NCBI RefSeq assembly: GCF_001905885.1
Contig: NZ_LIYH01000002.1
Coordinates: forward strand, 363,591 to 427,590
Direction of reading: 5' to 3'
Source: Streptomyces sp. CB03234
GTDB taxonomy: Bacteria > Actinomycetota > Actinomycetes > Streptomycetales > Streptomycetaceae
DNA: 64,000 bases
Part shown: positions 45,179 through 53,759 of the stretch, in pieces
How the letters are laid out: each line of letters starts with the position of its first letter
How positions within the stretch are numbered: position 1 is the first letter of the stretch
The notes under the pieces: generated by a model
What the model saw: the letters and a program-made list of their open reading frames with translations, nothing else
What the model was told of the DNA's origin: nothing
Database searches by the model: none
Translations under genes and position numbers: made by a program

Positions 45179-45767
45179 ATGAGGGCACTCGCCGTCGAGT
45201 CTCAGCCGAACAGCGGCGACGACTGGGACGAGCTCGTCCAGTTCTGGGAAGAGCTGGACGCACCCGAGGGCTGCAAGGTGGAGATCATCGAGGGGATCGT
45301 CACCGGGTCACCGACGCCCGCCAACAACCACAACAGCGTCGCGCACAAGGTGCACAGGCGTTTGTACACAGCGATCCCCGAGGACTGGGGCGTACCAGAC
45401 CCTCGCCGTCGCCATCCCCTCCCGCCAGGGCATGTTCATCCCGGATCTGGTCGTGGCTCCGGAAGCCGTGCTGAACGAACCCGGCCACTACATCCCCGCC
45501 ACCGCCGCCGAACTGGTCGTCGAGATCACCGCGAAGTCCAACGCCAACCACGACCGTGTCGAGAAGCTGCACGGCTACGCCACGGCGGGCGTGCCTCTCT
45601 ACCTGCTGCTGGACAGCTGGCACACAGGGCGCCCCACGGCGACGCTGTACGGCGAGCCGAAGAACGGCATGTACCGCGTGCTCGACACAGTGAAGTACGG
45701 CGAGGAGCTGCGCCTCCCCGCCCCCTTCGACCTCACCATCGACACCAGTGAGTTCCCCGCCGGCTGA
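45179..45767 (+). pseudogene. Uma2-family endonuclease gene split by a frameshift
   Basis: Starting at ATG 45179 behind GAGGAG, the frame encodes WDELVQFWEELDAPEGCKVE and IIEGIVTGSPTPANNHN, the N-terminal half of a Uma2 (PD-D/ExK-fold) protein. At about 45391-45393 the reading shifts: the expected continuation YQTLAVAIPSRQGMFIPDLV, LVVEITAKSNANHD, YLLLDSWH is found in another frame to the stop at 45767. Restoring two bases (or removing one) near GGGGCGTACCAG would join them. The gene is inactive unless the shift is a sequencing error. Confidence 0.8.
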
Positions 45768-45819
45768 GCCCCGCGCTGTCCACCGATGAGTTCCGCCCCC
45801 GGCTCGGGTCTCCTTCCAT

Positions 45820-46173
45820 GTGGACACCACGGATCCGATCGTCCTGCGCGTCGCCGGCGTCATCGAGCCCGCCGACGTACCCCGCCTCTGCGAGGAGCTG
45901 ACCGCCCTGCTCATGGGGAGCGGCGGGGGCGACGTCGTCTGTGACGTCGGCGGGGTCACCCGGCCGGACCTCGCCACCGTCGAGGCGCTCGCCCGGCTCC
46001 GGCTGACCGCTCAGCGGCTGGGCCATCGGATGGCCGTACGCGGCGCGCAGCCCGCCTTCCGGGAGCTGCTGGAGCTGGTCGGGCTGGACGGGCTGCTCGG
46101 TGAGGTCACGCCTCCAGCCGCTCCGGGAGATCGAACAATGGGAACCAGCGCTTCACGTCCAGGAACGACGTGA
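45820..46173 (+). CDS. STAS-domain protein (anti-sigma factor antagonist type)
   Basis: The 117-residue protein has STAS-like strands and helices (DPIVLRVAGVIEPADVPRLC, DVVCDVGGVTRPDLATVEAL). The usual D-S phosphorylation position reads T-R-P-D, so partner-switching by Ser phosphorylation is uncertain. GTG 45820 has no good ribosome binding site. Its last 68 bases overlap antisense to the end of the sigma factor gene, an unusually long convergent overlap. It could belong with that sigma factor functionally. Confidence 0.6.
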   Translation: MDTTDPIVLRVAGVIEPADVPRLCEELTALLMGSGGGDVVCDVGGVTRPDLATVEALARLRLTAQRLGHRMAVRGAQPAFRELLELVGLDGLLGEVTPPAAPGDRTMGTSASRPGTT

Positions 46174-47071
46174 TGCCCGAGACCTTTCCGTCCACGATCT
46201 CGATGACCATGAGCGCCCACGGGCTGAAACCGCCCTCCGGATCCGGGTGGTAGTGCGCGAACGCCGGCGTGCCGTTGGCCACCACCGGAACCAGCCGCGA
46301 GCCCCGGCACACCTCGCCGACGCCCAGCATCCAGCCCGTGATGTCGTCGTGGCCCCGGAGCCACAGGTCGTAGGGCGGCATGGACAGCGTGGCGTCCTCG
46401 TGGAGCAGCGCGGTCAGCGCCGCCATGTCGTACCCCTCGAACGCCGCCACGTACCGGTCGAGGAGCTTTCGCTGCTCCTCGTCGAGCGGGTCGGCCGTGT
46501 CGGTCCTCGCCGGTTCGGACTCGGCGAGCGTCGCCCGCGCCCGCTGCAACGCGCTGTTGACCGACGCGACCGAGGTGCCGAGCAGCTCCGCCACCTCACT
46601 CGCCTTCCACGCCAGCACCTCGCGGAGGATCAGCACCGCCCGCTGCTTGGGCGGCAGGTGCTGGAGCGCCGCCACGAACGCGAGGCGCACCGTCTCCCGG
46701 GCCACCGCCGTCTCCGCCGGGTCGGCGACCGACGGCATCACCCGCCCGTCCGGCACCGGCTCCAGCCAGGTGACCTCCGGGCGCGAGTTCAGCTGCGCCT
46801 GCGCCACCGGGGTCGGCGCGGTCAGGTCCATCGGCCGCGCCCGGCGGTTGCCCGCGTTCAGCGCGTCCAGGCACACGTTCGTCGCGATCCGGTACAGCCA
46901 GGAGCGCACCGAGGACCGGCCCTCGAACTTCTCGAAACTCCGCCACGCCCGGACCATGGTGTCCTGGACGGCGTCCTCCGCCTCGAAGGCCGATCCCAGC
47001 ATGCGGTAGCAGTACCCGGTCAACTCGGTCCGGTACTGCTCCAGTTGGTCCTGTACGGCCGCATCGCTCAT
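46106..47071 (-). CDS. ECF sigma factor with C-terminal SnoaL-like domain
   Basis: The 321-residue sigma factor has region 2 (YRTELTGYCYRMLGSAFEAE, DAVQDTMVRAWRSF, VRSWLYRIATNVCLDAL), region 4 (LPPKQRAVLILREVLAWKAS, VASVNSALQRARATL) and a C-terminal domain of about 120 residues (LLDRYVAAFEGYDMAALTAL, WLRGHDDITGWML). The latter is of the SnoaL/NTF2-like fold and replaces a separate anti-sigma factor in several ECF groups (TIGR02960-like). The stimulus is unknown. ATG 47071 starts the conserved region. Confidence 0.9.
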   Translation of the reverse strand: MSDAAVQDQLEQYRTELTGYCYRMLGSAFEAEDAVQDTMVRAWRSFEKFEGRSSVRSWLYRIATNVCLDALNAGNRRARPMDLTAPTPVAQAQLNSRPEVTWLEPVPDGRVMPSVADPAETAVARETVRLAFVAALQHLPPKQRAVLILREVLAWKASEVAELLGTSVASVNSALQRARATLAESEPARTDTADPLDEEQRKLLDRYVAAFEGYDMAALTALLHEDATLSMPPYDLWLRGHDDITGWMLGVGEVCRGSRLVPVVANGTPAFAHYHPDPEGGFSPWALMVIEIVDGKVSGITSFLDVKRWFPLFDLPERLEA

Positions 47072-47141
47072 GGTGTCCACCCCTGTCGCGCTTCCCCTTG
47101 CCTCACTCACGGAAGCTACAGGAGGGCACTGACAACGCGGG

Positions 47142-47846
47142 TCAGGTTCCGGGCTTGCGCCCGTAGACGTACACGTCGTCGCCGTTCTTCAAACGGTTCC
47201 AGTACGCCTTCGCGTCGGCGGGCCGCATGTTCACGCAGCCCCGTGAACCGGGCGGGTTGTACATGGACTTGGTGACGGAGTGGAAGGCCTGTCCGCCGTC
47301 GAAGAACTGCGCGTACGGCATCCGGACGTCGTAGAGCGTCGACCAGTGGTCGATGTTGCGGTAGTAGATCTTCCTCGCGCCGGTACGGGTCTCGTCGCCG
47401 TCGCGGCCGGTCCGCACCGGCACCGGCCCGTACGTCAGCCTGGCGCCGTCCTGGATCCAGCTCAGCTGCCGCGTCAGGTCCACGCACGCGATGCGCCCCT
47501 TGTCGGTGGGGCACTTCCCCGCCGCGTTGGGGTTCTTCCCCGCGGCCCGCTGCTGGAGGATCGTGTTCATCGTGCGCCAGGTGACCTCCCCGGCGTATCC
47601 GATGGTCGGTGTGATCCCGTGCCAGCGCTGGAACGTCTGGATCGCCTTGCAGTCGGCCGGCGACTGCTTCCCGTCCACCGGCCGGCCCATGAACTTCTCG
47701 ACCTGCCGCTGGTACGGCCCGGTCGACGTCGTACAGGACGCCGCCTGCGCCGGCGCCGTGCCCAGCGCGACCGTCAGCGGCACGATCATCCCCGTGAGCC
47801 CGAGCGCGACCCCGGCTCTCCCGCGTATCCCACCCACGTCCACCAC
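47142..47846 (-). CDS. Secreted L,D-transpeptidase
   Basis: The 234-residue exported protein has a signal peptide ending near APAQA, a peptidoglycan-binding-like segment (DCKAIQTFQRWHGITPTIGY) and a YkuD domain with YDVRMPYAQFFDGGQAFHS and the catalytic GSRGCVNM. The residue before Gly-Cys is Arg rather than the usual His of SHGC, a variant seen in actinobacterial paralogues. It probably makes 3-3 cross-links in the wall. Unlike the lipoprotein paralogue at 25441 it is not lipid-anchored. Confidence 0.9.
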   Translation of the reverse strand: MVDVGGIRGRAGVALGLTGMIVPLTVALGTAPAQAASCTTSTGPYQRQVEKFMGRPVDGKQSPADCKAIQTFQRWHGITPTIGYAGEVTWRTMNTILQQRAAGKNPNAAGKCPTDKGRIACVDLTRQLSWIQDGARLTYGPVPVRTGRDGDETRTGARKIYYRNIDHWSTLYDVRMPYAQFFDGGQAFHSVTKSMYNPPGSRGCVNMRPADAKAYWNRLKNGDDVYVYGRKPGT

Positions 47847-47870
47847 TCCCCCTGGAGCCCCTTGTGGTTG

Positions 47871-49160
47871 TTATGCCCTTAGGACGCGCGGGGAAGCGGT
47901 GTGGTTGTACGTTTCGCGAGACGTGCGGTTCTGTACGCGCGCGGCGTGCGTCCCGTACAGGGTGAGGGAGACGACGCCGAGGACGGCGACCAGCCCCAGC
48001 AGGACCGTGCCCGTCCAGCCGCCGGCGTGGAAGGCGACCGCGCCGAGCGTGCCGCCCACGCTGCTGCCGATGTAGTACGCCGACTGGTACAGCGCCGACG
48101 CCTGTGCCCGGCCCGTCTTCGCCGTGCGGCTCACGGAGGAGGAGGCGACCGCGTGTCCGGCGAAGAACCCGGCCGTGATCAGCACCAGGCCGAGGAGCAC
48201 CGACGCCAGCGCGTCCGACAGCGACAGCAGCAGACCGGCGGCCGTCGTGGTCACCGCGAGGTACAGCGCCCCGCGCCGTCCCATCCGGCCGACCAGCTTG
48301 CCGGCCGCGGCCGACGACACCGTACCGACCAGGTAGACCAGGAAGATCGAGCCGATCACGCCCTGCGGCAGCGAGAACGGCGCCTCGACGAGCCGGTAGC
48401 CGATCACCGTGTACACGGCGCCGAAGACCGTCATGAACAGCGCGCCGATCGCGTACAGCCGCATCAGCAGCGGGTCCGACAGGTGCGTCCGAACGGTCCG
48501 CGCCAGGGCGCGGGGCCGCAGCGACCCGGCGGCGAAGTGCCGCGCCTTGGGGATCATCAGCCGGAACACCACCGCGCACACCAGCGCCATCAGCCCCACC
48601 ACGGCGAGCGCCGCCCGCCAGCCCCACAGCTGGGCCGCCCAGCCGGTGACGATCCGGCCGCTCATGCCGCCGATGCTGTTGCCCGCCACGAACAGGCCGA
48701 TCGCGGCGACCAGCGCCTTCGGCCGCACCTCCTCCGCCAGGTACGCCATCGCCGACGCGGGCAGCCCGGCGAGCGCGGCGCCCTGCACGGCGCGCAGCGC
48801 CACCAGCCACTCCAGGCTCGGCGCGAACGGCACGAGCAGGCCGAGGGCGACGGCGACCGCGAGGGAGGCGGTCATCATCGTGCGGCGGCCGAACCGCTCG
48901 GACAGGGCGCTCAGCGGCAGGACGCACAGGGCGAGCGCGCCGGTCGCGGCGGACACGGTCCAGCTGGCGGCCGAGGCGCTCACGCCGAAGTCGGCGGAGA
49001 CGGCCGGGAGCAGGGCCTGCGTCGCGTAGAGGAGGGCGAAGGTGGCGACTCCGGCGGCGAAGAGCGCGAAGCTCATCCGGCGGTAGCCGGGGCGGCCGGG
49101 GGAAAGGCGAGTGTCGGCGACCGCTTCGGTGGCGGCCGCCTTGGTACTGGCGGAAGGCAT
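47871..49160 (-). CDS. MFS transporter (YnfM-like)
   Basis: The 429-residue membrane protein has 12 predicted helices, an N-terminal MFS signature (LSALSERFGRRTMM after helix 2), VRPKALVAAIGLFVAGNSIG and AGKLVGRMGRRGALYLAV after helix 8. It is probably an efflux pump. It is divergent from a LysR gene 62 bases away, the classic arrangement in which the LysR protein controls the transporter. Substrate unknown. Confidence 0.9.
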   Translation of the reverse strand: MPSASTKAAATEAVADTRLSPGRPGYRRMSFALFAAGVATFALLYATQALLPAVSADFGVSASAASWTVSAATGALALCVLPLSALSERFGRRTMMTASLAVAVALGLLVPFAPSLEWLVALRAVQGAALAGLPASAMAYLAEEVRPKALVAAIGLFVAGNSIGGMSGRIVTGWAAQLWGWRAALAVVGLMALVCAVVFRLMIPKARHFAAGSLRPRALARTVRTHLSDPLLMRLYAIGALFMTVFGAVYTVIGYRLVEAPFSLPQGVIGSIFLVYLVGTVSSAAAGKLVGRMGRRGALYLAVTTTAAGLLLSLSDALASVLLGLVLITAGFFAGHAVASSSVSRTAKTGRAQASALYQSAYYIGSSVGGTLGAVAFHAGGWTGTVLLGLVAVLGVVSLTLYGTHAARVQNRTSRETYNHTASPRVLRA

Positions 49161-49201
49161 GTCTCGACCGTAGGCACCCCCGCTTCATGCGTCCAATGCA
49201 T

Positions 49202-49221
49202 GGAACGGCTTTAATCGTTCC
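49202..49221. promoter_or_regulatory. Inverted repeat in the MFS-LysR divergent gap
   Basis: GGAACG and CGTTCC are separated by eight A/T-rich bases, immediately before the LysR ATG. It is a reasonable site for LysR autoregulation and control of the divergent transporter gene. Confidence 0.5.
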
Positions 49222-49222
49222 C

Positions 49223-50188
49223 ATGGCGCATAACCACAGCTCACGGGAGTGGCTGTCACCGAACAGTAACGAAGAAGACATGGGGCTGCTGCTTGCGCCG
49301 CGGCTCGCGTACTTCGCGGCGGTCGCCCGCCACGAGCATGTGACGCGCGCCGCGCACGACCTGGGCGTGCCGCAGTCGACGCTGTCGCGGGCCATGGTCC
49401 GCCTCGAACAGGACCTGGGTGTCGCGCTGTTCGCCCGCAAGGGCCGCACGGTATCGCTCACTCCGGCGGGGCGCACCTTCCTGGCCTCCGCCGAGCGGGC
49501 GCTGGCGGAGGTGGAGCGGTCCGCCGACGCGGTACGGGTGGACGCGGACCCCTCGGCGGGGCGGGTCGCCTTCGGGTTCCTGCACACCATGGGTTCGGAG
49601 ACCGTACCCGAGCTCATCCGCGCCTTCCGGGTCGACCACCCCAGGGTCCGCTTCACGCTCGTCCAGAACTACGGCGAGGCCATGATCGAGCGCCTTCGCG
49701 CCGGCGACCTGGACCTGTGCCTGACCTCACCGGTCCCGGACGCCCCCGACCTGGTCGCCCGCCGCCTGGACGAACAGCGCCTCCGCCTCGTCGTCCCGGA
49801 CGACCACCGGCTGGCCGCCCGCAAGCGCGTCCGCCTCGCGGAGGCCGCCGACGAAACGTTCGTCACCCTGGAGCCGGGCTACGGGCTGCGCCGCATCACC
49901 GACGCCCTGTGCGCCGAGGCGGGCTTCACCCCGCGCGTGGCCTTCGAGGGCGAGGAGGCCGAGACGCTGCGCGGCCTGGTCGCGGCCGGGCTCGGCGTGG
50001 CTCTCCTGCCGCCCCCGGCCGTCGCCCGCCCCGGCGTCGTCGAGCTCACGGTCACGGCCCCGCGCGCCGCCCGCGAGATCGGCGTCGCCTGGCTCGACGG
50101 CCACCCCGACACACCCCCGGTGGCCGCCTTCAAACGGTTCCTGCTCTCCCGCCGGGGCCGTCTGCTCTCCGGGGCCGACACCGCCTAG
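49223..50188 (+). CDS. LysR family transcriptional regulator
   Basis: The 321-residue regulator has an N-terminal winged helix (about residues 21-80: LLAPRLAYFAAVARHEHVTR, LGVPQSTLSRAMVRLEQDLG) and a periplasmic-binding-like effector domain (GRVAFGFLHTMGSETVPELI, AGLGVALLPPPAV). It probably activates or represses the divergent MFS gene in response to a small molecule. ATG 49223 is used; homologues may start at the ATG 57 bases later, closer to the HTH. Confidence 0.92.
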   Translation: MAHNHSSREWLSPNSNEEDMGLLLAPRLAYFAAVARHEHVTRAAHDLGVPQSTLSRAMVRLEQDLGVALFARKGRTVSLTPAGRTFLASAERALAEVERSADAVRVDADPSAGRVAFGFLHTMGSETVPELIRAFRVDHPRVRFTLVQNYGEAMIERLRAGDLDLCLTSPVPDAPDLVARRLDEQRLRLVVPDDHRLAARKRVRLAEAADETFVTLEPGYGLRRITDALCAEAGFTPRVAFEGEEAETLRGLVAAGLGVALLPPPAVARPGVVELTVTAPRAAREIGVAWLDGHPDTPPVAAFKRFLLSRRGRLLSGADTA

Positions 50189-50955
50189 CGCCGCAGGGCG
50201 TTGCCGAACCCCGAGGCCAGCGGCATCCGCAGGCCCAGCGGCGGGGGCGCGGCGAAGGCGTCGGCGACCGGGCGGGAGAAGGGGTGGGCGAACAGCGCGC
50301 CCAGGACGAAGTCGGTGACCAGCGCGACCACTTCCTCGTGGTGCTCGCGCAGCGCGTGGCCGTCCGAGTGGACCTCGAAGCGGCAGGTGTCCCGGTTGGC
50401 CTTCTTCGCGCGCTCCGCCAGCCGGTACGACAGCTCCGGATCCGTACGCGTGTCATTCGTGCCGTGCACGATCATCACCCGGCGTCCGGCGAGCTGTTTC
50501 ACCGGTTCGGGTGCCGCCGCCACGTCGTCCTCCGGCAGCCAAGGGGCAAGTGCCAGCACCGAGTTGACGGCCGTGTGGCCCGCCGCGCGCAGCGCCGCCC
50601 GGCCGCCCATGCCGCGCCCGGCGAGGCAGACCGGGACGTCGCCGTATCGTCGTACGACCTCCGAGGCCGCCCACCGCGCGTCCGCCGCGAGCCGCGCGTC
50701 CGCGCCGTTCCAGCCGCGCCCCCGGTAGCGCACCACATGGGCCACCAGCCCCTCCGAACGCCCCGCCCGGGCCAGGCGGCGCGCCAGCGGCAGGGCCGCC
50801 GCGTGCGCGACCGGCGACGGGCCGCGCCCCGAGACCGGCTCCCCGTCCGGGAGGAGCAGCAACACGCCGCCCACCGCCGAAACGGACGCCCCCACGGGCC
50901 GGCCCAGCCTGGGCGCCCGCGCGCCCGACGTACCTACGAGTGCGTGGTGTGCCAT
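50185..50955 (-). CDS. Alpha/beta-hydrolase-fold protein lacking the serine nucleophile
   Basis: The 256-residue protein has a dienelactone-hydrolase-like layout: GGVLLLLPDGEPVSGRG, VAHVVRYRGRGWNG, a nucleophile elbow reading CLAGRGMGGRAAL, the acid in VHGTNDTRTDP and a histidine in HSDGHALREH. The elbow has Gly where G-x-S-x-G enzymes have Ser, so catalysis by the usual route is not possible. It may be a pseudoenzyme or a degenerating gene. Tail-to-tail with the LysR gene, four bases shared. Confidence 0.78.
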   Translation of the reverse strand: MAHHALVGTSGARAPRLGRPVGASVSAVGGVLLLLPDGEPVSGRGPSPVAHAAALPLARRLARAGRSEGLVAHVVRYRGRGWNGADARLAADARWAASEVVRRYGDVPVCLAGRGMGGRAALRAAGHTAVNSVLALAPWLPEDDVAAAPEPVKQLAGRRVMIVHGTNDTRTDPELSYRLAERAKKANRDTCRFEVHSDGHALREHHEEVVALVTDFVLGALFAHPFSRPVADAFAAPPPLGLRMPLASGFGNALRR

Positions 50956-51042
50956 GGCAGAACAGTCTCAGAAGACGAGGTGTACGCCACTCGTACGCGC
51001 GGTCACTGTTACGTATCGACAGCCGTGCGAAAGAGGTTCCCT

Positions 51043-51054
51043 CTACGCGCGTAG
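51043..51054. promoter_or_regulatory. Nucleoside-gene operator before add
   Basis: Perfect palindrome CTACGCGCGTAG ending 16 bases before the add ATG, identical to the copies before the ABC operon and deoC. So close to the start it would block initiation or elongation. Confidence 0.78.
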
Positions 51055-51070
51055 GGGCTAGAGTTCGAAA

Positions 51071-52225
51071 ATGACGAGCCAGACACCCACCATCCCTACC
51101 GCGGACCAGATCCGCCGCGCCCCCAAGGTGCTGCTCCACGACCACCTCGACGGCGGTCTGCGCCCCGGCACGATCATCGACCTCGCCGACGCGACCGGAT
51201 ACACGGCGCTGCCCGAACACGAGCCGGACAAGCTCGGCATCTGGTTCCGCGAGGCCGCCGACTCCGGTTCGCTGGAGCGCTACCTGGAGACCTTCGCGCA
51301 CACCTGCGCCGTCATGCAGACCCGCGAGGCCCTCGTCCGCGTCGCCGCCGAATGCGCCGAGGACCTCGCCGAGGACGGCGTCGTGTACGCGGAGGTCCGC
51401 TACGCGCCCGAACAGCACCTGGAGAAGGGCCTCACCCTCGAAGAGGTCGTCGAAGCCGTCAACGAGGGCTTCCGCCTCGGCGAGCGGCGCGCCCGCGACA
51501 ACGGCCACCGCATCCGCGTCGGCGCCCTGCTCACCGCCATGCGGCACGCCGCCCGCGCCCTGGAGATCGCCGAACTCGCCAACCGCTACCGCGACAACGG
51601 CGTCGTCGGCTTCGACATCGCGGGCGCCGAGGCCGGCTACCCGCCCACCCGCCACCTCGACGCCTTCGAGTACCTCAAGCGCGAGAACAACCACTTCACC
51701 ATCCACGCGGGCGAGGCCTTCGGCCTGCCGTCGATCTGGCAGGCCCTGCAGTGGTGCGGCGCCGACCGCCTCGGCCACGGGGTGCGCATCATCGACGACA
51801 TCCAGGTCGCCGAGGACGGCACCGTCACGCTCGGCCGCCTCGCCGCGTACGTACGCGACAAGCGCATCCCGCTGGAGCTGTGCCCGACGTCCAACCTGCA
51901 GACCGGTGCCGCCGCGTCGTACGCCGAGCACCCCATCGGGCTGCTGCGCACCTTGCACTTCCGGGCCACCGTCAACACCGACAACCGGCTGATGTCGGGC
52001 ACCAGCATGAGCCGTGAATTCGAGCTACTGACCGAGACGTTCGGCTACACGCTCGACGACATGCAGTGGTTCACCGTCAATGCGATGAAATCAGCTTTCA
52101 TTCCTTTCGACGAACGCCTGGCGATGATCAACGACGTGATCAAGCCCGGGTACGCCGAGTTGAAGTCCGAATGGCTGTTCCGCCAGACCGCCACGACCAG
52201 CGAATCCTCGCCGAAGACGCCCTGA
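51071..52225 (+). CDS. add: Adenosine deaminase
   Basis: The 384-residue zinc enzyme converts adenosine and deoxyadenosine to inosine and deoxyinosine. It has [14 protein letters not shown] (two zinc His), [13 protein letters not shown] (catalytic HAGE), [20 protein letters not shown] and [11 protein letters not shown] (zinc/catalytic Asp). It lies alone behind a nucleoside operator, apparently monocistronic. Length is slightly above the bacterial average because of a C-terminal tail. Confidence 0.96.
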   Translation: MTSQTPTIPTADQIRRAPKVLLHDHLDGGLRPGTIIDLADATGYTALPEHEPDKLGIWFREAADSGSLERYLETFAHTCAVMQTREALVRVAAECAEDLAEDGVVYAEVRYAPEQHLEKGLTLEEVVEAVNEGFRLGERRARDNGHRIRVGALLTAMRHAARALEIAELANRYRDNGVVGFDIAGAEAGYPPTRHLDAFEYLKRENNHFTIHAGEAFGLPSIWQALQWCGADRLGHGVRIIDDIQVAEDGTVTLGRLAAYVRDKRIPLELCPTSNLQTGAAASYAEHPIGLLRTLHFRATVNTDNRLMSGTSMSREFELLTETFGYTLDDMQWFTVNAMKSAFIPFDERLAMINDVIKPGYAELKSEWLFRQTATTSESSPKTP

Positions 52226-52238
52226 CGGCAGCATCCGC

Positions 52239-52270
52239 AAACGGCCGGGAATTCCATGACCTGGCCGTTT
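52239..52270 (+). terminator. Possible terminator after add
   Basis: AAACGGCC pairs with GGCCGTTT across 16 bases. An alternative pairing CCGCAAAC (52235-52242) with GTTTGCGG (52276-52283) overlaps it, so two mutually exclusive hairpins can form in the gap to the next gene. Confidence 0.45.
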
Positions 52271-52353
52271 CGGGTGTTTGCGGGGGTCACGGAACGATGA
52301 CTAAGTTGCAGAGCCGCTCATCTTTCCCCGAGTTCCCCCAAGGACGAGTTTCG

Positions 52354-52680
52354 ATGAAGCAGTCTGCCGCCAAGACCCTCGGTGTCGCCGCCCTCGGCGC
52401 CGCGTTCGCCGCTGCCGCCGCCGGCACCGCATCCGCGGCCACCACGACGCCCACGAGCGCCGCGCTGGGCGCCGCCACCGCCACCGCGGTGCCGGTCCTC
52501 CAGTCCGCCGTCGAGCAGGCTCCGAACAGCGCCGCCGAGCTGCTGGCCACCGGTCAGGAGCTGACCGCCGCCGCCACCAAGAACGCTTCGATCCAGGGCG
52601 TTCCCGTCGACCCGGCCACCGTCACCGACCTCATCGGCGGCCTCCCCGTCGGCGGCACCCTCCCGGCGCTCGGAGCCTGA
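52354..52680 (+). CDS. Small secreted Ala/Thr-rich protein
   Basis: The 108-residue exported protein has a signal peptide (KTLGVAALGAAFAAAAAG, cleavage near ASA) and a mature part of about 80 residues (VLQSAVEQAPNSAAELLATG, then TVTDLIGGLPVGGTLPAL). No cysteines and no wall anchor. It has the same general design as the gene at 58402 (short, Pro/Ala/Thr-rich, ending in a Leu-Pro-Val-Gly motif). Function unknown; possibly a surface or extracellular structural protein. Confidence 0.68.
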   Translation: MKQSAAKTLGVAALGAAFAAAAAGTASAATTTPTSAALGAATATAVPVLQSAVEQAPNSAAELLATGQELTAAATKNASIQGVPVDPATVTDLIGGLPVGGTLPALGA

Positions 52681-52693
52681 GCCTCCGGCAGCC

Positions 52694-52748
52694 GCGTACG
52701 CGAACGGGGCGCGCACCTGGTGAAGGTGCGCGCCCCGTTCGCGTACGC
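52694..52748. terminator. 25-bp-stem bidirectional terminator
   Basis: A perfect 25-bp stem starting GCGTACGCGAACGGGGCGCG with a 5-base loop sits between the secreted protein gene and the convergent PspC gene. Its right arm runs into seven tandem copies of a 15-bp unit derived from that arm. Confidence 0.88.
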
Positions 52749-52841
52749 CCCGTTCGCGTACGCCCCGTTCGCGTACGCCCCGTTCGCGTACGCCCCGTTC
52801 GCGTACGCCCCGTTCGCGTACGCCCCGTTCGCGTACGCCCC
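52737..52841. repeat. Seven perfect 15-bp tandem repeats grown from a terminator arm
   Basis: GTTCGCGTACGCCCC is repeated seven times without mismatch. The first copy is part of the right arm of the terminator, so each later copy can pair with the same left arm in shifted register. Translation gives APFAY or RGVRE repeats, but there is no sign of a real gene, and the period has no spacers. Likely hypervariable between strains. Confidence 0.92.
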
Positions 52842-52859
52842 GTCGTCGTCGGCGGAGTG

Positions 52860-53060
52860 CTACCAGGCCGGCTTCGCGGCCTTCTCCGACGGCAGCAGTA
52901 TCCACAGCGCCAGGTACAGCAGGAACTGCGGTCCCGGCAGCAGGCACGACGCCACGAAGATCACGCGCATCGTCGTCGCGGAGGTGCCGAAGCGCCGCGC
53001 CAGCGCCGCGCACACTCCACCGATCATCTTTCCGTCGCGGGGGCGGACAAGTGCGGCCAT
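52860..53060 (-). CDS. PspC-domain small membrane protein
   Basis: The 66-residue protein has the PspC pattern (LVRPRDGKMIGGVCAALARR, then FGTSATTMRVIFVASCLLPG) and one or two membrane helices ending LLYLALWILLP. PspC domains take part in envelope stress responses. ATG 53060 gives the standard length. It stands alone between the repeat array and the VanZ gene. Confidence 0.85.
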   Translation of the reverse strand: MAALVRPRDGKMIGGVCAALARRFGTSATTMRVIFVASCLLPGPQFLLYLALWILLPSEKAAKPAW

Positions 53061-53139
53061 GGTGGGCTCCTTCGCGAGATGACGTCGATTCGTTCGAGTA
53101 ATTCCATCCTCGCCCGAAAGCCCCGGACAAAACGTCGGA

Positions 53140-53694
53140 CTAGGGGGCGATCCCGACCCTGGGAATCCTCGGGGTCGCACCCTGAGAGACGTCATCCCGC
53201 AGGACCCCCACCCTCTGGCCCCGTCCCAGCCCATGCCGCCGCCGCAGCCGCCCCCGCCAGGCCGGCACCACCGCCAGGTGCGCCAGCGCCACGCCCGCGG
53301 TGTTCAGCAGCAGCGCGTCCACGTCCACGACCCGCCCCGGCACCGCCGTCTGCAACAGCTCGATGCCCAGCGACACCAGCGCGCCCGCCAGGACCGTACG
53401 GGCCAGCGAGGCCCACGGGGAGACGTCCAGCCGGCCACCCGCCATGGGCAGCAGCACCCCGAGCGGCGCCAGCAGCAACAGCCCCTCGCCGATCCGTCTC
53501 GCCGCCTCTACCGGGCCCATCGCCAGATCGGCCTTTATCCCGGCCAACGGCTCCAGATTGGCCGCCGTCACCCACATCACGTCCAGCGGCCGGAGCGTCA
53601 GCCACCCCACGAGCACCAGATGGGCAAGGAGGAGAATGAGCCCCGCCGCGCGGAAGCGGATGACGGCACTGCCGCCCGAACCATGACGCTGCAC
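53140..53694 (-). CDS. VanZ-family membrane protein
   Basis: The 184-residue protein has about four or five helices and the VanZ pattern (LVLVGWLTLRPLD, then ANLEPLAGIKADL and GEGLLLLAPLGVLLP). The ending ELLQTAVPGRVVDVDALLLN is also typical. VanZ proteins confer low-level teicoplanin resistance in enterococci; the role in Streptomyces is unknown. GTG 53694 is used since homologues begin MQR-x-GSGGS. It follows the AfsQ lipoprotein gene on the same strand and may share its transcript. Confidence 0.85.
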   Translation of the reverse strand: MQRHGSGGSAVIRFRAAGLILLLAHLVLVGWLTLRPLDVMWVTAANLEPLAGIKADLAMGPVEAARRIGEGLLLLAPLGVLLPMAGGRLDVSPWASLARTVLAGALVSLGIELLQTAVPGRVVDVDALLLNTAGVALAHLAVVPAWRGRLRRRHGLGRGQRVGVLRDDVSQGATPRIPRVGIAP

Positions 53695-53759
53695 GCCCCC
53701 CAAGACGCACCACCCGGCACGATCGGTTCCGCTCCCATCCGCCGGGTCCGGCCGGCCGG

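Noticed and set aside
52737-52841. CRISPR array
   Set aside because: The repeats are directly adjacent with no spacers, and no cas gene is in the window.
52720-53082. Open frame encoding A-P-F-A-Y repeats across the 15-bp array
   Set aside because: It consists of the terminator and tandem array read as codons and then antisense of the PspC gene; no ribosome binding site or family signal.
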